The notes: a model not told the origin generated them from the letters alone. A stretch of DNA of 5,964 nucleotides from Parachlamydiales bacterium (GCA_020050965.1 JAGVJV010000190.1:1-5964), one strand, 5' to 3'; counted from the stretch's first letter, positions 1 to 5,853 are shown. Numbers and translations are program-made.

Positions 1-203
1 AGATTCTGTCCCTCGCAATCCATCGAATTAAACATATTCGCATGAGCATTGTCTAGCTGCGATAGCAGTTTATTTTTGTCAGCAGGCTTGAGAGGTGTGC
101 ATGTCTGCTGAGTTGCTTGTTGTTGTTGAGCTTCAGCAGATGCCATCGAACAGGCAACTAGGCCTAAAGCAGCAAGTGCTGTAAGTTTTGATTTTTTTTG
201 CAT
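1..203 (-). CDS. Small exported or lipoprotein-like protein, N-terminal part only
   Basis: The first 67 codons of a gene that leaves the window at its left edge. The ATG at 203 is preceded by a strong Shine-Dalgarno GAGGAG (210-215) with 6 nt spacing. The N-terminus is a clear export signal: MQKKSK is basic, residues 7-17 are hydrophobic (LTALAALGLVA), and Cys18 follows LVA, which matches a lipobox (L-V-A-C). A signal peptidase I site after ASA (residues 21-23) is an alternative. The mature part starts Q-rich (residues 26-33), carries Cys35 and Cys63, and contains MDCEG (61-65). From memory, small secreted Cys-rich proteins with a similar MDCEGQN stretch occur in Chlamydia-related bacteria, where Cys/Lys/Gly repeats often follow, but the rest is outside the window. 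The function is unknown. The gene lies 72 bp downstream of the paralog pair and probably has its own promoter. Confidence 0.8.
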   Translation of the reverse strand, partial: MQKKSKLTALAALGLVACSMASAEAQQQQATQQTCTPLKPADKNKLLSQLDNAHANMFNSMDCEGQN

Positions 204-242
204 AGTGATCTCCTCGATTCGTTTGAATCTTTCCTCTTTTCT

Positions 243-270
243 ATATTAAATTTTTGAAAAAAAGGGAATC
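243..270 (-). promoter_or_regulatory. Possible promoter of the small exported-protein gene
   Basis: In the 72-bp gap on the minus strand, TAATAT (243-248) resembles a -10 box and would start transcription about 33 nt before the strong GAGGAG ribosome site. The spacer is T/A-rich, a feature reported to help chlamydial sigma-66 promoters. No good -35 box is found: the best positioned hexamer is GATTCC at 16 bp spacing, which barely matches TTGACA. The call rests on the -10 box and its position only. Confidence 0.25.
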
Positions 271-275
271 TTTTT

Positions 276-1601
276 CTATCTCGAGTGATAAATCTTGGAA
301 CCGATTCCCATTAGCACAAGAATTCCTGCAGAAAGTGCCAGCATATGCTTTATCCTGGTTGGGAGGCACTGAAAAGTCATTAAAAGAATTGGTGTTGCTA
401 CAATTTGGATTGCAGTGCTCTGAATAATAACTCTTCCGACATCTCGCAGCGTTCCATCAATTATGCTAAGATCATCAGGGAACAATTCAAGAACTGAATA
501 AATATATTTGGTGACTAAAGACTGTGGCCCAGTATTGTCTAATAGATCTTTTATAACAACCGCATCTTGCGGTGAAATAGAGGTCATTTGATACTGTCTT
601 GCCATTTTTCGCAGCCTATTTTTTTGCGCACGCTGAAAAACCGCTGCTGTACTACTTTTAAAGACATGTGTCGAAGTTTGAAAAGTTTCAAGCAAAGAAT
701 TTGTATCATCCACATTTCTTTCAGCTGATAAAAGCATAATATCAATCCATTTACCTAATGCATCAGGATTATTTGTCATTTGGTAAATGGGGACCATCTT
801 TCTTGAAAGTTCATTGATTTTTTTTGCCTGCAAATGCAAATCTGCAAACGTATAATCCTCTTTCGAATTATTCAATAAAGATGAAATAAAATTTGGCAGT
901 GGATCTAATGCAGCAATAGAATATTGACTTATTTCCGAATGGAGCTCATCTAACAATTCCATGACTCTACGTTCACAATTCTTCAATGCGTCAGCATCGG
1001 CTAACTCTTGCAACTGCTCATAAGCCTCTTGGAGCTGCTGCTTCTGAATTCCACTGGGTTCTTTGAGATCCTGAATCAATTGGATCGACTCATCAGCTTT
1101 GCAAAATATTTGCAGTTCATCAAAAGTGTCTAGTTCCTTTTTAAGATAAGCTTTTGCCTCTTTAGCATTTCTAAATTTTTTTCGTGAATGAGATTGGACT
1201 GCCTTTACCTGCCCATCCACTAAAGTCGTAGAAATCTGCGGCAGATTTTCTCGATTACTCTCTATTGCCTTAGCAAAAACTCTTCGAGTAGTGCATTGTT
1301 CGAACTGCCTTGAAGCTTGAACACCAGGTATTAAATTAAACGCATTTGATAACGCAGCGTCCAAAAAATAGGCTCCGTTTTTTATAATTTGAATGCTGCG
1401 CAGCGACAAAGAATAAATACCATCTATTAATGGCCTTACTACTCTCTCTCCTATCACAAAAGCTGGGGTTTTTGGAACTACTTCTATAGAACCATCTGGG
1501 TGTTGATAACAGCGATCGCCAATGATTGAAACTGGTCCACTATAGCATAAAGAGCCCGAATTGTTATAACAGGGTCTGTTTAGTGCTGCTAATCCGCTCA
1601 C
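276..1601 (-). CDS. Orphan protein with shared N-terminal module and C-terminal two-helix membrane hairpin (paralog A)
   Basis: A 441-residue protein of no family I recognise. The start is a GTG at 1601, inside a 4-base GTGA overlap with the upstream gene's stop, with AAGGA (1608-1612) 6 nt upstream. Residues 1-36 are low in charge and rich in Ser/Gly/Asn/Cys. Residues 37-65 (GSIEVVPK...VIGERV...RPLID) match 22 of 29 positions in the neighbouring paralog, and weaker similarity continues to about residue 92 (LDAALSNAFNLIP). Residues about 140-225 are highly charged and helical, probably coiled coil. Two hydrophobic segments at 392-410 and 419-436, separated by a short polar loop (QCLPTRIK), leave only a basic tail (KIYHSR), so the C-terminus looks like a membrane hairpin. 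No catalytic motif or Sec signal peptide is visible. An inclusion-membrane (Inc-like) or other type III-secreted membrane protein is an inference from this architecture. The coding DNA is clearly more AT-rich than the upstream enzymes. Confidence 0.85.
   Translation of the reverse strand: MSGLAALNRPCYNNSGSLCYSGPVSIIGDRCYQHPDGSIEVVPKTPAFVIGERVVRPLIDGIYSLSLRSIQIIKNGAYFLDAALSNAFNLIPGVQASRQFEQCTTRRVFAKAIESNRENLPQISTTLVDGQVKAVQSHSRKKFRNAKEAKAYLKKELDTFDELQIFCKADESIQLIQDLKEPSGIQKQQLQEAYEQLQELADADALKNCERRVMELLDELHSEISQYSIAALDPLPNFISSLLNNSKEDYTFADLHLQAKKINELSRKMVPIYQMTNNPDALGKWIDIMLLSAERNVDDTNSLLETFQTSTHVFKSSTAAVFQRAQKNRLRKMARQYQMTSISPQDAVVIKDLLDNTGPQSLVTKYIYSVLELFPDDLSIIDGTLRDVGRVIIQSTAIQIVATPILLMTFQCLPTRIKHMLALSAGILVLMGIGSKIYHSR
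1432..1494 (-). repeat. Duplicated coding block, copy in paralog A
   Basis: This block aligns without gaps to 2214-2276 (constant offset of 782 bp). By hand count 53 of 63 bases are identical. It encodes the shared SIEVVPK...IGERV...RP module and marks a tandem gene duplication in which only the 5' module stayed similar. Confidence 0.85.
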
Positions 1602-2377
1602 AGATCTTCCTTTTCTTCTTTTACAGTAGGCCTATTGTTCGCTACATCGCAATTGTAACCGCCGCTTGAATAAAAAGAATCACGATATCCATCCACATAG
1701 ATCGACCAACAGAGAAACCCAGGAGTAGGCTTCCATTCATAATAAACTTTTCCGCCTTGCTCTGTTCTTCTAACTCTTTTCAATTTTGGTACTTGACTGC
1801 GATCTAGATATTTATAGCAGTTATATCCTGGATTGTCTTGTTTACACTTATGCAGCTCATCACTGAGTATTCTCACTTGTTTAGCGTGATACTCCTCTTC
1901 TTTAAGACTTTCTTTTTTTATTTGATCATGCAACTGTTCCTCAATACAGTTCTCTACCATACGTTTTGTTGCTTCATTCCAAGCATCAATTAGGGCAGGA
2001 TTATTATTTTGAACTGCAGCGCTTGTAACTTTAACTAGTGAGTTGACCGGTTGCTCAAGACACCGCTCATAAGTGCTTTTCTGAGATATTTCTGCAGCAC
2101 TAGCCACTGGCATAAAATTCACGACTCGAGTCAACAGAGCATCAAGCGCAGAACCTCCAGATTTCATGCATCGAAACGCAAACAGGGTGAGGTCATAAAT
2201 TTTATCAATCATCGGCCTTAAGACTCTTTCTCCTATCACATAAGCAGGGGATTTTGGAATCACCTCGATAGAACCACTAGTATTCTTTCGGAACCGATTT
2301 GCAGATAAGTCTGCCAGCGCCATCCCTCCTCCGGAAAAACAAGGATATCCAGTTGCATATGTTGATACTTCGCTCAT
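1598..2377 (-). CDS. Orphan protein with shared N-terminal module and aromatic/Cys-rich C-terminus (paralog B)
   Basis: A 259-residue protein of no family I recognise. The ATG at 2377 has AGGAG (2384-2388) 6 nt upstream. Residues 1-34 are Ser/Gly/Asn-rich with little charge. Residues 35-63 (GSIEVIPK...VIGERV...RPMID) are the module shared with the downstream paralog, and similarity continues weakly to about residue 90 (LDALLTRVVNFMP). Residues about 145-181 are charged and probably coiled coil. The last 75 residues are unlike paralog A: a basic stretch (KLKRVRR, 198-204), many Tyr/Trp, and a GYNC motif occurring twice (184-187 and 240-243), with further Cys at 178 and 223. No transmembrane helix or Sec signal is evident. 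The stop overlaps the GTG of paralog A (GTGA), so the two are almost certainly co-translated. A secreted effector or a partner of paralog A is possible, but the function is unknown. Confidence 0.85.
   Translation of the reverse strand: MSEVSTYATGYPCFSGGGMALADLSANRFRKNTSGSIEVIPKSPAYVIGERVLRPMIDKIYDLTLFAFRCMKSGGSALDALLTRVVNFMPVASAAEISQKSTYERCLEQPVNSLVKVTSAAVQNNNPALIDAWNEATKRMVENCIEEQLHDQIKKESLKEEEYHAKQVRILSDELHKCKQDNPGYNCYKYLDRSQVPKLKRVRRTEQGGKVYYEWKPTPGFLCWSIYVDGYRDSFYSSGGYNCDVANNRPTVKEEKEDL
1608..1612 (-). promoter_or_regulatory. Ribosome binding site deciding the GTG start of paralog A
   Basis: AAGGA lies 6 nt before the GTG at 1601 and sits inside the last codons (KEEKEDL) of the upstream gene. 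This supports GTG as the true start and supports translational coupling through the GTGA stop/start overlap at 1598-1601. Confidence 0.7.
2214..2276 (-). repeat. Duplicated coding block, copy in paralog B
   Basis: Partner of the block at 1432-1494, with 53 of 63 identical bases. Several of the 10 differences are silent or conservative at the protein level (for example Val/Ile, Thr/Ser, Phe/Tyr, Val/Leu), which suggests the protein module is under constraint. Confidence 0.85.
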
Positions 2378-2410
2378 CTTTATCTCCTAGGTTGAAAATA
2401 TTGAGTAGAA

Positions 2411-2439
2411 AAGATAATCAACACAGCCATTTCGTCCAA
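2411..2439 (-). promoter_or_regulatory. Weak candidate promoter for the paralog pair
   Basis: In the 65-bp gap after the hydrolase, TTGGAC (2434-2439) and TATCTT (2411-2416) lie 17 bp apart on the minus strand, directly upstream of the AGGAG site. They match the consensus boxes at only 3 of 6 and 4 of 6 positions. There is no terminator-like hairpin in the gap, so read-through from the hydrolase gene is equally possible. Confidence 0.25.
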
Positions 2440-2442
2440 CAA

Positions 2443-3537
2443 TTATTTGCGAGCTTGATTCTCAAGTGGAACATTCACTTCGCTAATTTTATAGATAGGA
2501 GCGCCGGAAATCAGGGTCACGTGAGCCTGGATCACATCCATCGATTGCTCAAGCGAAATTTCTTGCACATTGCCAAGAAAAAGCCCAATCTGCGAGACAA
2601 AATCACCTTGATTGACATAGATCACATGAGGCGGCCTTTTGCCCTTTGGAATTTTTTCCCATTGTTCTAGAACTTGCTCAGAAACACCAGGTGGATTAAA
2701 CGCGACTGAAGGGATTTGCTGATTGATGAATTCATGTTCGTAGATGAGCGTATAAAGGGTCAAAACGCCTCCCAGGCTGTATCCAACAACACGCGCGGGA
2801 TTATGTTGCATTTTGACCAGCCAATCATGAATCTCTTTCTGTGCACGCTGAAATGTCTTTAAACCAGGACCGGAGACATCCAGATCGCTCATCACAGAAG
2901 CCCAGCTCTTTTCTGAAGCCAGGTCAAGGTCTGTTCCTCGAAAAAGAAGAATCGGCGTTCCTTTTTCTGGAACAAGCCCATATGCAGGCATCCCTCGCCA
3001 TAAATCGAACACCTCATCGACAACATAAGTGACCATCTCCTCTTTTGAAATCGGAACGGAAATCTTCATCCCCTTCTTCAACGTCCGATAGGCCATCACT
3101 TTCACCAGAATTTCATCTGACGCAAACTTCAGTTGTTCTGGATTGTCAATCTCTGCCTGAATCGAATAAAGAAGACACTGGGTCACTTCAATATCTTTTT
3201 TAGAATCAGTCACGATTCCTAAAATGGGATGGTAGATAGAAAAGTAGCCGTAGTTGGTAACGAAATCATTTACCTGTTTTTCTCCACCCTTATAGGTTAT
3301 TTCAACAGGGGGATCGACTAAAACATACGGGCGGTATTTTGGCAAAAAAGCCCAGGTGATCAATTTGTCCCAACTTTTGATTGATTTGGCTCGAAGCTGC
3401 CCAAATTGTTTCTTCTTAATCGGCTCTTCTAATATAGCCGGACACTGATCAGGGGTGGCCGGTAATTCGGCGCAGAGCAGGAGTAAAGCTCCTAAGCCCA
3501 TCTTCGTCCATTTCGAGAATATGGAGCGCATCTGCAT
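2443..3537 (-). CDS. Secreted lipase-like alpha/beta hydrolase
   Basis: A serine hydrolase resembling class 3 lipases, probably acting on lipid or ester substrates outside the cytoplasm. The chosen ATG at 3537 gives 364 residues and has GGGGAG (3546-3551) 8 nt upstream. It also places a good signal peptide at the very N-terminus: MQMRSIFSKWTK, then the hydrophobic MGLGALLLLCA, then a likely cleavage site near ELPA. An upstream in-frame ATG at 3588 would add 17 residues that spoil the signal. In the 364-residue numbering, LLFRGT (197-202) matches the lipase oxyanion strand, GYSLGG (252-257) is the nucleophile elbow with Ser254, Asp312 in NQGD is the likely acid, and His339 in QAH the likely base. 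Spacing and order fit the lipase 3 fold. The substrate is unknown. The start lies 89 bp inside the upstream sulfatase-fold gene in another frame, suggesting coupled translation. Confidence 0.85.
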   Translation of the reverse strand: MQMRSIFSKWTKMGLGALLLLCAELPATPDQCPAILEEPIKKKQFGQLRAKSIKSWDKLITWAFLPKYRPYVLVDPPVEITYKGGEKQVNDFVTNYGYFSIYHPILGIVTDSKKDIEVTQCLLYSIQAEIDNPEQLKFASDEILVKVMAYRTLKKGMKISVPISKEEMVTYVVDEVFDLWRGMPAYGLVPEKGTPILLFRGTDLDLASEKSWASVMSDLDVSGPGLKTFQRAQKEIHDWLVKMQHNPARVVGYSLGGVLTLYTLIYEHEFINQQIPSVAFNPPGVSEQVLEQWEKIPKGKRPPHVIYVNQGDFVSQIGLFLGNVQEISLEQSMDVIQAHVTLISGAPIYKISEVNVPLENQARK

Positions 3538-5272
3538 TAAAAATTCTCCCCTTGTCATTAAACCGTGCCAGTAACGACGACTCCCCATTGTGAATCAGAA
3601 ATTCATATGGGCTACGACTCCCATTATAACGGCCCACAATCGCGTAGGGCCATTTTTGCCTGCTGAAAATCGACTCGCCATCGAAGAGCCCCTCAAACGA
3701 GGCCGTATCTCCTAAAAGATAGTGCAATACCGAAGGGAAAATATCAATATGTGAGGCAAGCGTACAGGCGCCTTTAGCACTGCCCAATTTAAAATAAAGG
3801 GGGACATTGATCTGCTGAGGACTGAGGTTAGAGGCATGGAAAAGGTGCCCATTTTCATAAAACTCCTCCCCATGATCCCCTGTGACAACGATCATTGCCT
3901 CGTCCCATCCCCCTGATTTTTTCAAGGAAGCTACAAATTGTCCAAAAAGGCAGTCAGTGTAGTGGATCGCATTGCGGTACCGATTTTTGACTTTTTCGAG
4001 CCCCTTCATCGAAAAAGCGATTTGCAGATGCTTGATTCCATCATCATAGGGAGCAAATGGTCCTTCTGGAAAACTGTAGCCGAAATGGGTCGATTCGAGA
4101 AAAATGATGAAGCAGCGCCCTCCTTTTTCTTCTTTCTCAATCTTTTTACTTAAAGCTTCAAACACTTTCCAATCGCTCTCGTGCGCCGCCATTTTATCAT
4201 CTGCCGGGAATAGCGAAAAACTATCGGCAATCTCTTGGCCAAAAATCCTCTGATCCATCCGATAATAGGAAAGCCTAGTCGACGACAATACATGCACTTG
4301 GTATCCCAATTCTTTCAGAGAGCGCAATCCAAGCCCTCCACTTTTCCATTTTTCCATTTGAGAGAAATAGAAGGGGAATTTTGAATAGAAAATCGAAAAC
4401 CAAGAAAGTTGTGTTCCATTGCCGCTGGCCAGACTCACTTCAGGGCAGATAAATTCCTGCTTAAATCGATGCAGATGGGGAGCTGTCTCCTCCGTAATAT
4501 AATCGGGACGCAAGCTCTCGATGACAAACAGAAAAAGATCGGGCTTATGCTGCTTACCCATCTTTAACCTACCGATTTTCTCTAACATTTCCTGCTCTTG
4601 CGGAGGTGAGCTCAAACAATGCTCCAATGCAACAATCAGCTCACGTGGCCCTAAAAAGGTCCGCTTCCAGGGAAGCGCTTGGGCAAGCTCCCGATGGACA
4701 ATTGCCGTTTCACTAGCTGAGAAAATTCGATCGGCAGCAATCAAAAGCAGCGGCAGCGACCCCAAAGCCATCGCTAAACTTTTCTTGAACTTGATCGGAT
4801 GGAGTTGAATCCATTTTTGACTCCTCAGATAAAGGCTCATCCCCCCTATAACGACCGCCCCTCCAATCAAGACAGCGAGAATCCAAGTGCCGAGAGGAAC
4901 ATGTGTGGCAAGGAGCATCTCGATAAAATTTTCTAGCGTCTCATCGAAGACCATACCGAGTCCAAATTGGATAGAAATATCCATTAAACGCATCAAAAAA
5001 AATTCGACACAATGGAGGAGGAAGATCACCATCGTGCACCCGATGAAGCTTAAGCAAATCCATTTAGGAGCGTGGGTCTGCAACAGGCAGGCGATGGCAG
5101 CTAAAACCAACGCCTCCAGAAAACATTGAAAAAAGGTATTTATAATGTACTGAAGTTTCAGCCAAGCATCGCCTTGGTCAATGAGACAAACATGAAAACA
5201 ATGAAGCGTAGCAATAATAGCAAAGAAAATACCGAAGAAAAGGTAATTGACCGATAGTTTAGAAAGCTTCAT
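3449..5272 (-). CDS. Membrane-anchored sulfatase/phosphoethanolamine-transferase-fold protein (YejM/LtaS-like)
   Basis: A 607-residue inner-membrane protein with a C-terminal catalytic domain outside the cytoplasm, in the alkaline-phosphatase superfamily group that includes LtaS, EptA and YejM/PbgA. Five hydrophobic segments lie near 10-30, 45-65, 72-95, 128-150 and 168-182, the usual number for that group. The catalytic domain starts near 245 with FVIES (Glu252). SGNGT (283-287) gives a candidate Thr287 nucleophile, and the stretch up to FYFS (304) resembles the SSGNTT...FYG region I recall from YejM. TGDHGEE (464-470) supplies Asp466 and His467, GHLFHAS (475-481) supplies His476/His479, and His396 lies in ESTHF. 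The metal and nucleophile positions therefore look intact, unlike YejM, where activity is doubtful. It may transfer or hydrolyse a head group on an envelope lipid, or regulate lipid A synthesis. In-frame stops just upstream fix the ATG at 5272. No Shine-Dalgarno sits at normal spacing, and a hairpin abuts the start. Confidence 0.88.
   Translation of the reverse strand: MKLSKLSVNYLFFGIFFAIIATLHCFHVCLIDQGDAWLKLQYIINTFFQCFLEALVLAAIACLLQTHAPKWICLSFIGCTMVIFLLHCVEFFLMRLMDISIQFGLGMVFDETLENFIEMLLATHVPLGTWILAVLIGGAVVIGGMSLYLRSQKWIQLHPIKFKKSLAMALGSLPLLLIAADRIFSASETAIVHRELAQALPWKRTFLGPRELIVALEHCLSSPPQEQEMLEKIGRLKMGKQHKPDLFLFVIESLRPDYITEETAPHLHRFKQEFICPEVSLASGNGTQLSWFSIFYSKFPFYFSQMEKWKSGGLGLRSLKELGYQVHVLSSTRLSYYRMDQRIFGQEIADSFSLFPADDKMAAHESDWKVFEALSKKIEKEEKGGRCFIIFLESTHFGYSFPEGPFAPYDDGIKHLQIAFSMKGLEKVKNRYRNAIHYTDCLFGQFVASLKKSGGWDEAMIVVTGDHGEEFYENGHLFHASNLSPQQINVPLYFKLGSAKGACTLASHIDIFPSVLHYLLGDTASFEGLFDGESIFSRQKWPYAIVGRYNGSRSPYEFLIHNGESSLLARFNDKGRIFNADALHILEMDEDGLRSFTPALRRITGHP
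3546..3551 (-). promoter_or_regulatory. Ribosome binding site deciding the hydrolase start
   Basis: GGGGAG lies 8 nt before the ATG at 3537 and within the coding sequence of the upstream gene. It favours this ATG over in-frame ATGs at 3588, 3558, 3531 and 3501, and fixes the gene overlap at 89 bp. Confidence 0.65.
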
Positions 5273-5295
5273 AGGAAGTACGCCCGTACTATCCT
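5273..5295 (-). promoter_or_regulatory. Inverted repeat abutting the sulfatase-fold start codon (operator or 5' leader hairpin)
   Basis: Perfect 6-bp arms AGTACG and CGTACT (5285-5290 and 5277-5282) surround a GG centre. They extend outward to AGGA (5292-5295) pairing with TCCT (5273-5276), with one bulged T at 5291. The repeat ends directly at the ATG and begins directly after the proposed -10 box. It would therefore form either a repressor operator over the start site or an mRNA hairpin that pairs away the only AGGA upstream of this start. It has no T-run, so it is not a terminator. Confidence 0.55.
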
Positions 5296-5322
5296 ATTAT
5301 GTCAAATTTTTTTTTGAGTCAA
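5296..5322 (-). promoter_or_regulatory. Candidate promoter of the sulfatase-fold gene
   Basis: TTGACT (5317-5322) and CATAAT (5296-5301) match the sigma-70 boxes at 5 of 6 positions each. The 15-bp spacer is shorter than ideal and contains a run of nine A. The -35 box overlaps the TGA stop of the upstream gene. Transcription would start inside the inverted repeat. A second TTGACA (5300-5305) overlaps the -10 region but has no good partner. Confidence 0.4.
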
Positions 5323-5843
5323 TTAGACTTCTTTCTTTCCATCAGAAATAAGACCAGACCTTCGATATCACGCTGATTGATATAGGCTTGAATATCCTCA
5401 GCTCGGAGATTGAGCTGCTGAGCAAGGCCAGGGATATAGATATTGACATTCCCTGCTTTGATTTCCCCTCTTAGCCTTTCGGAAATACCATCCATGAACC
5501 CGCCCCACTTAAAACCACTCATCCTAATCATATACATGCAGTTGACGAGGCGGGGATCAGCAAAGATCGTCCCTAAAAAGCGGATCGGATGGACATGATG
5601 CACCTCTTGCCCAAGCCGCTCCAGAAATTTCCTTTCAAAAAGCAGTTGAAAGACCGAATTTTCTGCCATCGTAATCAAAATGGTCCCAATCTTCTGTTTT
5701 TCTTCACTCGTGACAGGAATTCTTTCATAAAAATTAATGCTTGATTGAGAGGCCGTGTTTGCCGGCTCTTCGAGAAACCTAGTCAAGTCTTCATTAGGTG
5801 AATTCACCGCAAGCATCGCAAAAGTAATAAATAGCTGAAGCAT
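5319..5843 (-). CDS. Orphan small protein with hydrophobic N-terminus
   Basis: A protein of 174 residues in no family I recognise. The ATG at 5843 was chosen because GGAG (5850-5853) lies 6 nt upstream; an in-frame ATG at 5855 and a TTG at 5861 would overlap or precede this site. Residues 1-14 (MLQLFITFAMLAVN) are hydrophobic and could be a signal peptide or anchor, although the usual basic residue is missing. After an acidic linker the protein looks helical. A compact motif, HHVHPIRFLG (82-91), is followed by DPRL (96-99), MSGFKWGGFMDG (108-119) and an amphipathic C-terminus ending RKKSN. His82, His83 and His85 could bind a metal, but no known site pattern is matched. It lies 46 bp upstream of the sulfatase-fold gene on the same strand without a visible terminator, so co-transcription is plausible, and an accessory envelope role is only a guess from position. 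Confidence 0.75.
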   Translation of the reverse strand: MLQLFITFAMLAVNSPNEDLTRFLEEPANTASQSSINFYERIPVTSEEKQKIGTILITMAENSVFQLLFERKFLERLGQEVHHVHPIRFLGTIFADPRLVNCMYMIRMSGFKWGGFMDGISERLRGEIKAGNVNIYIPGLAQQLNLRAEDIQAYINQRDIEGLVLFLMERKKSN

Positions 5844-5849
5844 AAGGGT

Positions 5850-5853
5850 CTCC
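5850..5853 (-). promoter_or_regulatory. Ribosome binding site deciding the start of the orphan small gene
   Basis: GGAG lies 6 nt before the ATG at 5843. It places the start 18 nt downstream of the longest possible open frame, which would begin with TTG at 5861. Confidence 0.6.

Noticed and set aside
259..275. AAAAAG-ATTCC-CTTTTT hairpin just after the stop of paralog A, a possible terminator.
   Set aside because: The stem is nearly all A-T pairs with one G-C and no proper U-tract beyond the stem, so it would be very weak.
2299..2670. Plus-strand open frame of 123 codons.
   Set aside because: It lies antisense across the ends of two well-supported minus-strand genes, has no ribosome site worth noting and no protein-like pattern.
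3538..3588. Longer start for the hydrolase at 3588.
   Set aside because: It adds 17 residues before the signal peptide and lacks the well-placed GGGGAG site that serves the ATG at 3537.
4521..5129. Plus-strand open frames of 95 and 80 codons inside the sulfatase-fold gene.
   Set aside because: Both are antisense to a gene with clear family motifs; their translations are Ser/Lys/Arg-rich as expected for shadow frames.
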